17,537 nucleotides of DNA from Campylobacteraceae bacterium (GTDB taxonomy: Bacteria > Campylobacterota > Campylobacteria > Campylobacterales > Sulfurospirillaceae): contig JALVAU010000471.1 in the NCBI GenBank assembly GCA_027011025.1, forward strand, positions 1 through 17,537, in the 5' to 3' direction. The position numbers and the translations under genes were made by a program. Of this stretch, positions 7,375 to 14,336 are shown one piece after another; position 1 is the first letter of the stretch; each line of letters begins with the position of its first letter. The notes below the pieces were generated by a model. The model worked only from the letters and a program-made list of their open reading frames with translations. It searched no databases and was not told where the DNA came from.

Positions 7375-8202
7375 TTAGACAATATCTTTTTTGTAGAGGT
7401 AGTTCGTTGCCTCTACAAAACCATCAATACTACCACAATCAAACCTTTTGCCTTGAAATTTATAGGCGATTACTCTATCTTTTTTTGACATTTTACATAG
7501 CGCATCTGTTAGCTGAATTTCTCTATTGGTATCTGGCTTGGTATCTTTGATATTTGAAAATATATCCGGGGTCAATATATACCTTCCTATAACAGCCAAG
7601 TTGCTAGATGTTTCGCTGTTTTTTGGTTTTTCTATCATATTTGAAACTCTATAGATGCCATTTTCTAACTCTATCCCCTCTATAATTCCATATTTATGAA
7701 TATCTTGATGATCTACTTCCATCGTAGCTATGATTGAGCACTTGTATCTTTTATAAAGTTTTATCATCTGGGTAAGAACTCCGTCACCATTTTCATTTAT
7801 ACAAAGGTCATCTGCTAACAATACGGCAAAAGGATACTTTTCTCCTACTAAAGCTTTTCCTTTATAGATAGCATCGCCTAGACCTCTCATCTCATTTTGG
7901 CGCGTGTATGTAAATGTACATTTGTCGATTATCTCTCTTATACCATCCAAAAGAGACTCTTTTTTGGTATTTTTTATTTGATGCTCAAGCTCGTATGATA
8001 TATCAAAATGGTCAGTTATCGCTCTTTTCCCACGCCCAGTGATTATCGCCATAATACTACAACCTGCACTCATTGCCTCTTCAACGCCGTACTGTATCAA
8101 AGGCTTAGTAAGTATGGGTAGCATCTCTTTTGGCATTGCTTTAGTAGCAGGTAAAAATCTAGTACCATAACCGGCTGCGGGAAATAGACATTTTTTTATC
8201 AT
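7375..8202 (-). CDS. galU: UTP--glucose-1-phosphate uridylyltransferase
   Basis: This enzyme makes UDP-glucose from UTP and glucose 1-phosphate, supplying cell-surface polysaccharide and LPS synthesis in the cytoplasm. The nucleotidyltransferase signature is intact: PAAGYGTRFLPATKAMPKEM (residues 8-27). Also present are an LLADD metal-binding region (about 133), a VSNMIEKP segment, and GKRFDCGSIDGFVEA near the C-terminus, which binds the sugar phosphate. The length (275 aa) is typical of bacterial GalU. AAGGAAAG precedes the ATG at good spacing. It lies 13 bp after the glycerate kinase stop and is probably the last gene of the minus-strand set. Confidence 0.95.
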   Translation of the reverse strand: MIKKCLFPAAGYGTRFLPATKAMPKEMLPILTKPLIQYGVEEAMSAGCSIMAIITGRGKRAITDHFDISYELEHQIKNTKKESLLDGIREIIDKCTFTYTRQNEMRGLGDAIYKGKALVGEKYPFAVLLADDLCINENGDGVLTQMIKLYKRYKCSIIATMEVDHQDIHKYGIIEGIELENGIYRVSNMIEKPKNSETSSNLAVIGRYILTPDIFSNIKDTKPDTNREIQLTDALCKMSKKDRVIAYKFQGKRFDCGSIDGFVEATNYLYKKDIV

Positions 8203-8215
8203 TAAACTTTCCTTG

Positions 8216-9514
8216 TTATAAAATCATCATTACTATATCCAAAAGATTATTGTGTGTAGGATTTGTTTTTATAAGCCCACCTTTTTTGGAAAAATAGATA
8301 TTTGAATTAAAATCGTTTAAATACCTCTGTATTATAGCAGAATCTACATCTATTTTTTCATCTGTTTCTATTATAGCTCCTGCGGCATCGCTATTTCCAT
8401 CAATTCCATCTGTCGCAGCACTTAAAAAAGTAACTTTTAATTTGTTGTTACAATATTTTAGAAAAGTAAGTGCCAAGTGCTGATTTCTCCCTCCAATACC
8501 GTCTTTTTTTATATCTACCGTACACTCACCGCCAAATAAAAAACAACACCTTTTCTTACTGTTTTGTTTAGCAAAATTATACAATTTTTCGGCTTCATAT
8601 CTCACCTCTTTACTTAATGTTTCTTGAACTATTTTAGTCTTTATATGGGGAGTTAAAATCTTTTTTGCTTTTTCCAAAACCATCTTATTTGATCCAACAA
8701 CTATATGCTTTAGAAGTGGATTTTTGTTTTTAGGACTCTCTTCGTGTCTGTTTTGCACACCCTCTTTTAAAAAGAGTTGAACACTTTTTGGTATTTTATC
8801 AAAAATTTGATACTCTTTTAGAGAGTTTAAGGCGTCTAGGGATGTTGTATTGTCATGGTATAGCGGTGCTGAGCCTATACTTTGGAGATCATCTCCTATG
8901 ACATCGCTTAGTACAAGTACTATACCTTTTGATTTTAAGTTTTTGATTAATTTTCCACCTTTTATGGCTGAGATATGTTTTCTTACACAATTTATCTTCT
9001 CTATTGGCATTGCATTTTTTAACATTAACTCTGTTGTCTTTTGCAACTCTTTTAGTGTGATATTTGTTTCAGGTATCTCAAGTAGTGAAGATGTACCCCC
9101 GCCTAGCAAATATATAAAGAAGTCATCTTTAGAAAGGCTATCTAGTCTGTTTTGGATTAATTTTGCTGAAATTATGCTGATTTTTGATGGTATGGGATGT
9201 GAGCTTTGGATGTATATTGTATCTTTTAGAGTGATATTTTTTTCATAAGCACCTACTAGTAGAGTATCCTTAATTCTGTTACCAAGAAGATTTTGTATAG
9301 ATTTTGCCATAGGAAGTACGGCTTTGCCAGAACCTAATAGATGGATATTTTTAAACTTACTTAAATCAAAAGTAGAATTTTGAATTTTCAAGATATTGTC
9401 ATCGAAACTGCACTGTTTATGTAGAAGATTTTGTGGTGTTATCTCTTTCAAAAGAGTTTCAAAAGCATTTAAAAGTAGTTGTCTGTCTGTCATGAAAGCA
9501 GAGGGATAAATCAA
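8216..9514 (-). CDS. Glycerate 2-kinase (MOFRL family), TTG start
   Basis: Members of this family phosphorylate D-glycerate, usually to 2-phosphoglycerate. Visible motifs are GSGKA (61-65, with the Lys thought to be in the active site), SSHPIPS (104-110), GGGTSSLLE (138-146), KHISAIKGGKL (179-189) and LSDVIGDD (202-209). The MOFRL domain has GGRNQH (341-346), ATDGIDGNSDAAGA (367-380) and T-x-PT-x-NNLLDI near the end. At 432 aa the length is normal. I chose TTG at 9514-9512 because GAGGGG lies just upstream of it and because it overlaps the selenoprotein stop (TTGA). The next candidate, ATG at 9493 (residue 8), has no Shine-Dalgarno nearby. Confidence 0.93.
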   Translation of the reverse strand: MIYPSAFMTDRQLLLNAFETLLKEITPQNLLHKQCSFDDNILKIQNSTFDLSKFKNIHLLGSGKAVLPMAKSIQNLLGNRIKDTLLVGAYEKNITLKDTIYIQSSHPIPSKISIISAKLIQNRLDSLSKDDFFIYLLGGGTSSLLEIPETNITLKELQKTTELMLKNAMPIEKINCVRKHISAIKGGKLIKNLKSKGIVLVLSDVIGDDLQSIGSAPLYHDNTTSLDALNSLKEYQIFDKIPKSVQLFLKEGVQNRHEESPKNKNPLLKHIVVGSNKMVLEKAKKILTPHIKTKIVQETLSKEVRYEAEKLYNFAKQNSKKRCCFLFGGECTVDIKKDGIGGRNQHLALTFLKYCNNKLKVTFLSAATDGIDGNSDAAGAIIETDEKIDVDSAIIQRYLNDFNSNIYFSKKGGLIKTNPTHNNLLDIVMMIL

Positions 9515-9523
9515 TACCCCTCT
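9500..9523 (-). promoter_or_regulatory. Hairpin that can occlude the glycerate kinase start region
   Basis: On the minus strand AGAGGG (9523-9518), part of the Shine-Dalgarno of the kinase gene, is perfectly complementary to CCCTCT (9505-9500). The TTG start lies inside the 12-base loop. Six base pairs, four of them G-C, would compete with ribosome binding unless ribosomes translating the upstream selenoprotein gene open it. This is read from complementarity alone. Confidence 0.35.
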
Positions 9524-9756
9524 TTTTTTATAAGTTTTACCAACTCTCTTGGTTCTGGAAATCTCTCCACAAAAGTTGCAACTTTGTAGAGTTTTGAAAA
9601 GATTAACTTTCCGTTTAAACTCACTTCAAAAGCACCTCGCTCACCTGGCTTTAGTGTCACTTTCGCATCTCTATATACCGATTTTATCTCCTCTTCCGCA
9701 CGGGAAGCTTTTGGTAAATAGTTTCAAATAACACAGTATTCTATAACTATATCCAT
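9511..9756 (-). CDS. SelW/Rdx-type selenoprotein (CxxU), UGA read as selenocysteine
   Basis: Reading from ATG 9756-9754 gives MDIVIEYCVI, then an in-frame TGA at codon 11 (9726-9724), then NYLPKASRAEEEIKSVYRD and onward, for 81 residues if TGA is read as Sec. The result is a full SelT/SelW/SelH (Rdx) protein: the C8-V-I-U11 redox motif after the first beta strand, then LKPGERGAFEVSLNGKLIFSK (about 36-56) and RFPEPRELVKLIKK near the C-terminus. These are thioredoxin-fold redox proteins of the cytoplasm, with exact substrates unknown. AAGG lies 10 nt before this ATG; an in-frame ATG at 9765 is only 1 nt from it, so 9756 is preferred. The gene starts 1 bp after the DUF2333-like stop. Its own TGA stop overlaps the TTG of the glycerate kinase gene. 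A SECIS-like hairpin follows the Sec codon. Confidence 0.92.
9693..9707 (-). promoter_or_regulatory. Candidate bacterial SECIS hairpin of the selenoprotein gene
   Basis: On the minus strand, 16 nt after the in-frame TGA, CTTCC and GGAAG form a perfect 5-bp stem around the loop CGTGC, which contains a GU. Bacterial SECIS elements lie inside the coding region just downstream of UGA, with a short stem and a small G-containing apical loop that SelB binds. Position and loop fit that pattern. CC/GG pairs further out could lengthen the stem across an internal loop. The coding sequence is not broken by it. Confidence 0.65.
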
Positions 9757-9757
9757 A

Positions 9758-10690
9758 CTATCCATTCCTTAATTTATCTCTTAATTCTGCCATCTTTTGT
9801 GAAATCAAACTAGCATCTTTTACAAGTTTTGAGAGATGCCCAAGAGATTCGAGCACAACTATATGGTTTTGTGCGATAGCTTGTTTCAGCAACTCCATCA
9901 TAGGTTTAAAATTCTCTTCATAAGAGGTTTTATCTATCATTTTGTTTTTAAAATCAAAATCTATACCTTTTAGTATATAGTACATCGCTATCAAGTTGCC
10001 TTTTATACGATAAAATTTGTCGTCTTGAGTTGTAAATTTTGTTTTTAACATCAAGTTTGTTTGCAGTTGTTGCTTAAGTCTATCTAGTGCAACAGCTAGA
10101 TTGTCTGAGTTAACAATAAAGACAGCTCTTTTTTTGCTCATATTTTTGTTTTGATCCTCTTTTAGCTGTTGTAGATAAATATCTATATTTGCTACGGCTT
10201 CTTTGACTCTTGTGCTATAGCTTGTAAACATAGGGATTCTAAAATCAGCATATACATCGGAACGAGCTTGGACTATATGTTCATTTGCCCCACCTGTTCC
10301 TCTATTTCTAGCCAGATTATTTTCAAGAGTGTATAGACCTATACGATACATCTCAATTTCACCGACTTGCTCATAGTATTTGTTGTCTATCCAAGTCCTC
10401 ACCCCTACAAAATTTGTCACCAAGCCCTCATCTAAGAGATGTTGCAAGCCACTCTTTAGAGCATCTGTTGTAGTAAGACCTACAAGTTTTGGATAGGTTT
10501 TTATGACAGGAGTTTTATCTGTAGTTACACTATAAAATGGTGCTACGATAAGACTGATAGGGAAAAACCATAACACAAATGCTATAATCGCTAAAATGAT
10601 AAGCAGAAAAAATCTTTTGAAAAATATCCCCCACTCTTTATAATCCAATATGTAAGATATAATCTTTTTTTCTTCTACTGTTTTATTCAT
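9758..10690 (-). CDS. DUF2333-like membrane-anchored protein of unknown function
   Basis: This 310-residue protein has a charged cytoplasmic N-terminus, one strong membrane helix (about 27-50) and a long, mostly helical extracytoplasmic domain. Recognisable stretches include KTPVIKTYPKLVGLTTTDALKSGLQHLLDEG, then NFVGVRTWIDNKYYEQVGEIEMYRIGLYTLENNLARNRGTGGAN, then a FRIPMFTSYSTRVKEAVANIDIYLQQL segment. From memory this resembles the uncharacterised DUF2333 family. The family name is a recollection, not a search result. It lies 7 bp after dppF and 1 bp before the selenoprotein gene. No signal peptidase site or catalytic motif is visible. Confidence 0.65.
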   Translation of the reverse strand: MNKTVEEKKIISYILDYKEWGIFFKRFFLLIILAIIAFVLWFFPISLIVAPFYSVTTDKTPVIKTYPKLVGLTTTDALKSGLQHLLDEGLVTNFVGVRTWIDNKYYEQVGEIEMYRIGLYTLENNLARNRGTGGANEHIVQARSDVYADFRIPMFTSYSTRVKEAVANIDIYLQQLKEDQNKNMSKKRAVFIVNSDNLAVALDRLKQQLQTNLMLKTKFTTQDDKFYRIKGNLIAMYYILKGIDFDFKNKMIDKTSYEENFKPMMELLKQAIAQNHIVVLESLGHLSKLVKDASLISQKMAELRDKLRNG

Positions 10691-10697
10691 CTTTTCT

Positions 10698-11489
10698 TCA
10701 GTCCTTTATAGTTGGTATCGCACTTAGGAGTTTTTTTGTATAGTCTGCTTCGGGGTTTTTAAACAAATCGTCCACACTTTTAAGCTCTACTATATCTCCA
10801 AAATACATAACGACTATTCTATCTGAAATATGCTCAACAACACTTAAATCATGAGATATAAATATATAAGTTAAGTTAAATTCATCTTGCAAATCAAGCA
10901 ATAGATTTAGAACTTGAGCCTGAATTGAGACATCAAGGGCACTCACAGGCTCATCGCAGACAATAATCTCCGGATTTAGAGCCAATGCTCTAGCAATCCC
11001 GATTCTTTGTCTCTGCCCACCTGAGAATTGATGAGGATATCTCTCATACCAATCAGGATGCATGCCCACTTTTTCCATAAGATATAAAACCCTCTCTTTT
11101 ATCTCAATGTCTCTCATGTTTGTATTTAGTTTAAGCGGTTCGCCTATGATTGAGCCGACTTTCCATCTAGGATTTAATGAAGAGTAAGGATCTTGGAAGA
11201 TGATTTGGACTTTTTTTCTATACTCTTCTAACTCATGATGCTGAAGTTTCGTGATGTCCTCTCCGTTGAAAAGTATCTCCCCCCCTGTTGGTTCTTCTAT
11301 CTTAAGGATTAATTTTGCTGTTGTTGATTTTCCACAGCCACTCTCTCCGACCAAGCTTAAAACTTCGCCCCTCTTTACATCAAAAGAGATACCGTTTAGT
11401 GCTTTTATAATTTTTGGTTTTTTAAAGAGTCCTAGGTTTATCTCATAATATTTTTGTAGATTTTTAATCTCATATATGGTTTCACTCAT
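10698..11489 (-). CDS. dppF: Peptide ABC transporter ATP-binding protein (DppF/OppF type)
   Basis: This is one of two ATPases that power the dipeptide/oligopeptide importer on the cytoplasmic face. Walker A is GESGCGKST (48-56), the Q-loop lies in [13 protein letters not shown], the signature is FSGGQRQR (155-162), Walker B is IIVCDEP (175-181), and the switch His is in ISHDLS (213). The C-terminus is short: it stops soon after [11 protein letters not shown], giving 263 aa against about 320 in many homologues, so most of the C-terminal oligopeptide-transporter extension is missing. It overlaps the dppD stop by 4 bp. Confidence 0.92.
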   Translation of the reverse strand: MSETIYEIKNLQKYYEINLGLFKKPKIIKALNGISFDVKRGEVLSLVGESGCGKSTTAKLILKIEEPTGGEILFNGEDITKLQHHELEEYRKKVQIIFQDPYSSLNPRWKVGSIIGEPLKLNTNMRDIEIKERVLYLMEKVGMHPDWYERYPHQFSGGQRQRIGIARALALNPEIIVCDEPVSALDVSIQAQVLNLLLDLQDEFNLTYIFISHDLSVVEHISDRIVVMYFGDIVELKSVDDLFKNPEADYTKKLLSAIPTIKD

Positions 11490-12355
11490 CTAATCTCCTT
11501 TGGAAAAGATAGATAGTCAACATCATCATCAACAGTATCTAATTTTGATTTTCTAGGAGTCACGCCAGGAATCGGAATAGAGTGCAAAAGTGCCTTGGTA
11601 TATGGATGCCTTGGATCTTTAAACAACTCTTGTGCACTTGCTTTTTCAACTATATGACCTTTATACATGACTACAACTTCATCGGCTATCTGATAAACCA
11701 CTCCTAAATCATGAGTGATAAAGAGTATGGAGGTCCCTTTTTTATCTTGCAACTCTTTCATAAGATCTAATACTTGGGCTTGGATAGTTACATCAAGAGC
11801 AGTTGTAGGCTCATCGGCGATGAGTAGCTTTGGCTCACATGCCATGGCTATAGCGATCATTACTCTTTGCCTTTGCCCTCCACTTAGTTTAAAGGGATAC
11901 TCTCTGTATTTTTCTCTAGGGTCGGGGATCCCGACTAAATCAAGTGATTCTACTACTTTTTCAAATCTCTGTTTTTTATTTAAGTGTTTTTGATGGAGTC
12001 TAAGCGCTTCATCTATCTGATAACCAACTGTATAAGATGGATTTAGTGATGTCATAGGCTCTTGAAATATCATCGATATTTCGCGACCCCTTATCTTTCT
12101 CATCTGTGCATCACTTAATTTTAACAAATCTTTGCCATCTAGTATCACCTCTCCGCCTTCGATGACTCCGGGATGGTCAATCAGCCTTAGAATTGATAGT
12201 GAAGTTATACTCTTTCCACTCCCACTCTCTCCGACTATACAGACTGTTTTGCCTTTTGGTATCTCAAAACTGACATCATTTACCGCTTTGTTTACTCCTG
12301 CATCAGAGTAGAAAAATGTCTTTAAATTTTTTACTTCTAGTAGATTTTTCATCAT
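11486..12355 (-). CDS. dppD: Peptide ABC transporter ATP-binding protein (DppD/OppD type)
   Basis: This partner ATPase of the importer has Walker [10 protein letters not shown] (42-50, with Ile in place of the usual final Thr), Q-loop [16 protein letters not shown], signature LSGGQRQR (157-164), Walker B LLIADEP (177-183), and switch His in ITHDLG (215). It keeps the family C-terminal [15 protein letters not shown] segment. The length (289 aa) is slightly short for the family. Two adjacent ATG codons (MM) occur at the start. The first overlaps the dppC stop by 4 bp, which favours coupled translation. Confidence 0.93.
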   Translation of the reverse strand: MMKNLLEVKNLKTFFYSDAGVNKAVNDVSFEIPKGKTVCIVGESGSGKSITSLSILRLIDHPGVIEGGEVILDGKDLLKLSDAQMRKIRGREISMIFQEPMTSLNPSYTVGYQIDEALRLHQKHLNKKQRFEKVVESLDLVGIPDPREKYREYPFKLSGGQRQRVMIAIAMACEPKLLIADEPTTALDVTIQAQVLDLMKELQDKKGTSILFITHDLGVVYQIADEVVVMYKGHIVEKASAQELFKDPRHPYTKALLHSIPIPGVTPRKSKLDTVDDDVDYLSFPKEIR

Positions 12356-13212
12356 TTATCCTTTAGCTTTGGATCTAACACATCCATCAGTCCATCACCC
12401 ATGAGGTTAAAACTAAGAACAGTCAAAAATATAGCAAGACCGGGATAAAAAATCATCCAAGGAGCAGTTGTTATAAATTGTAAAGAGTCACTAAGCATCG
12501 CACCCCATTCAGGAGTCGGTGGCTGAGCGCCAAGTCCTAAAAAGCTAAGTCCGGCAGCCTCTAAAACAGCAGAAGCAAAACCCATAGTAGCTTGCACTAT
12601 GATAGGACTTGCACAGTTAGGAAGTATGACAACAAACATAAGTCTAAAATTTGAAGAGCCATTTATGCGACTAGCTATAACATACTCTTTCTCTCTCTCA
12701 GCCAATACAGAGGATCTGACTATTCTTGCATAAGTAGGTATTCCGACTATTCCTATGGCGGTCATCGCACTAAATAGACTAGGTCCCAAGATTGAGACTA
12801 TAACTATAGCTAAAAGAATCGCAGGAATGGAGAGCATAATATCAACAATTCGCATGATAAAGAGGTCTGTTTTCCCACCAAAATATGCTGCAACTATACC
12901 CATAATCAAACCAAACGATAAAGAGACTCCCACAGATATGGCTCCAACCATCAAAGATATACGAGAGCCGAAAATTATCCTCGAAAATAGGTCTCTTCCA
13001 AAATCATCAGTTCCTAAGATATGACTGCTAACACCTTTGGCATCCCACATAGGAGGGATGAGTCTGTCTGCTAAGTTTTGAATATTTGGTGAATATGGTG
13101 CCACAATCGGTGCAAAAATAGCAGTCAATAGCAACAATACAACTACTATAAATCCTACAACAGCTGCTCTGTTTTTCTTATACTGTTTTATAAATTCAAG
13201 TAAGTTTTCCAT
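12352..13212 (-). CDS. dppC: Peptide ABC transporter permease (DppC/OppC type)
   Basis: This inner-membrane permease of 286 aa has about six helices. N-terminal features typical of the DppC family are an [29 protein letters not shown] segment and [24 protein letters not shown] (about 65-88). The EAA loop that contacts the ATPases is near [27 protein letters not shown], and [18 protein letters not shown] follows, as in the family. It overlaps the dppB stop by 1 bp and the dppD start by 4 bp. Confidence 0.94.
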   Translation of the reverse strand: MENLLEFIKQYKKNRAAVVGFIVVVLLLLTAIFAPIVAPYSPNIQNLADRLIPPMWDAKGVSSHILGTDDFGRDLFSRIIFGSRISLMVGAISVGVSLSFGLIMGIVAAYFGGKTDLFIMRIVDIMLSIPAILLAIVIVSILGPSLFSAMTAIGIVGIPTYARIVRSSVLAEREKEYVIASRINGSSNFRLMFVVILPNCASPIIVQATMGFASAVLEAAGLSFLGLGAQPPTPEWGAMLSDSLQFITTAPWMIFYPGLAIFLTVLSFNLMGDGLMDVLDPKLKDK

Positions 13213-14216
13213 TAGCCCAGCCTTATCTTTGGATTTATAAATGCATACAACAGATCAACTATAAAATTTACTATTATAAATATGATTGCGATGATAAGAG
13301 TGGTTGATTGAATGACTGGAAAATCTCTTTGATATACGGCATTTACCAGCCACTTTCCGATTCCCGGCCAAGAAAATGTAGTCTCTGTCAAGATTGCACC
13401 TGCAAATAGACTTCCTAGCATCAAGCCTATAATCGTAACAACGGGCATCATAGCATTTCTGAGAGCATGTATAAATATGACTTGAAATCTAGAACAACCC
13501 TTTGCCCTTGCTGTTTTTATATACTCCTCCTTCATCACCTCTATCATACTACTTCTTGTCATTCTGGCAATTATTGCCATAGGTATAGTACCAAGTGCAA
13601 TAGCCGGCAAAATCAGGTGTTTTAGTGCATCCCAAAAAGCCTCATAGTCTTTGGCAAGAAGTGAGTCTATAAGATAAAAACCTGTAATATGATCTATATC
13701 AAACTCATACCCAAGCCGTCCCGATACCGGTAGCCATCCGAGCTTAACCGAGAAAAAGTATATGAGTACAAGCCCTAGCCAAAAAACAGGCATCGATACA
13801 CCCGCAAGTGCACCAAACATACTCCCGTAATCAAATATAGAGTATCTCTTAACTGCCGATATAATACCGGCACCAATACCTAAAAATACAGCAAAAAACA
13901 TAGCAACCATAGAGAGTTCAACAGTCGCAGGAAATCTATCTTTAAATTCGCTCATCACCTCTTCGTTACTGTTTGCCGATTTTCCAAAATCCCCGTGTGA
14001 GAGATTTTTTATATAGATAAAATACTGCTCATACAGAGGTTTGTCAAGTCCCATCTGTGCTCTTAGATCAGCGATAGATTGTTTGTTTGCTTTATCACCC
14101 AAAATTGCAGCAGCGGGATCACCCGGTGTTAAATGAACCATGGAAAAGACAAGTAGGGTAACACCAAAGAGTGTGGGAATTGTCCAGAGCAATCTCTTTA
14201 CAATGTAAGAAAACAA
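13212..14216 (-). CDS. dppB: Peptide ABC transporter permease (DppB/OppB type), TTG start
   Basis: This first permease of the importer (334 aa) has about six helices. Typical DppB features are the MFSYIVKRLLWTIPTLFGVTLLVFSMVHLTPGDPA start, MGLDKPLYEQYFIYIKNLSHGDFGKS (about 55-80), the EAA loop KEEYIKTARAKGCSRFQVIFIHALRN, and ETTFSWPGIGKWLVNAVYQRDFPVIQ near the end. The start is TTG at 14216-14214, supported by AAGGAG at 14227-14222 with 5-nt spacing. It lies 120 bp after dppA, with a hairpin and a possible internal promoter between them. Confidence 0.94.
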   Translation of the reverse strand: MFSYIVKRLLWTIPTLFGVTLLVFSMVHLTPGDPAAAILGDKANKQSIADLRAQMGLDKPLYEQYFIYIKNLSHGDFGKSANSNEEVMSEFKDRFPATVELSMVAMFFAVFLGIGAGIISAVKRYSIFDYGSMFGALAGVSMPVFWLGLVLIYFFSVKLGWLPVSGRLGYEFDIDHITGFYLIDSLLAKDYEAFWDALKHLILPAIALGTIPMAIIARMTRSSMIEVMKEEYIKTARAKGCSRFQVIFIHALRNAMMPVVTIIGLMLGSLFAGAILTETTFSWPGIGKWLVNAVYQRDFPVIQSTTLIIAIIFIIVNFIVDLLYAFINPKIRLG

Positions 14217-14262
14217 AAATTCTCCTTATAATAGTTATATCTGAACTTACGCACGAGCTATA

Positions 14263-14268
14263 ATTATA
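14263..14268 (-). promoter_or_regulatory. Possible internal -10 box upstream of dppB
   Basis: TATAAT lies on the minus strand about 47 bp before the dppB TTG, after the dppA-dppB hairpin. No -35 is seen at normal spacing. It could give the permease and ATPase genes their own transcript. In an AT-rich gap a chance match is also likely. Confidence 0.3.
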
Positions 14269-14296
14269 AATAGTGGGTAAGGTCAGAGGTGTAGTG

Positions 14297-14325
14297 ATAT
14301 AAAGAGAGACAAGCTCTCTTTATAT
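14297..14325 (-). terminator. 12-bp hairpin between dppA and dppB
   Basis: On the minus strand ATATAAAGAGAG and CTCTCTTTATAT form a perfect 12-bp stem around a 5-base loop, starting 11 nt after the dppA stop. No long T-run follows, though the 3' arm is itself T-rich. Such hairpins after the binding-protein gene commonly act as partial terminators or protect the upstream mRNA, so that binding protein is made in excess of the membrane components. Confidence 0.65.
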
Positions 14326-14336
14326 GTAGAGGTTTG

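Larger units (their letters stand above)
7260..7379. repeat. Hairpin cluster bounded by a 9-bp direct repeat
   Basis: CTAATTAGA occurs at 7260-7268 (end of the lipoprotein gene) and again at 7371-7379 (end of galU). It flanks a segment of about 100 bp that contains several inverted repeats and no gene. No terminal inverted repeats are visible at the segment ends, so a mobile-element origin is only a possibility. The segment separates two convergent genes and probably also serves transcription termination. Confidence 0.3.

Noticed and set aside
8850..9248. Plus-strand open frame of about 130 codons opposite the glycerate kinase gene
   Set aside because: It is antisense to conserved motifs of the kinase (GGGTSS, LSDVIGDD) and has no recognisable domain.
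9724..9726. In-frame TGA as a sign of a pseudogene or sequencing error in the SelW-like gene
   Set aside because: The TGA falls exactly at the expected Sec position, the frame is conserved on both sides, a SECIS-like hairpin follows, and gene ends fit the operon without shifts.
9549..9731. Plus-strand open frame opposite the selenoprotein gene
   Set aside because: Its translation resembles no family, it has no ribosome binding site, and the minus strand carries a strong family match over the same bases.
9757..9765. ATG at 9763-9765 as the selenoprotein start
   Set aside because: It is in frame but only 1 nt from the AAGG sequence and inside the end of the DUF2333-like gene. The ATG at 9756 has proper spacing.
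10698..11489. dppF as a broken ATPase because of its short C-terminus
   Set aside because: All nucleotide-binding motifs are intact and only the accessory C-terminal extension is missing, so function is likely.
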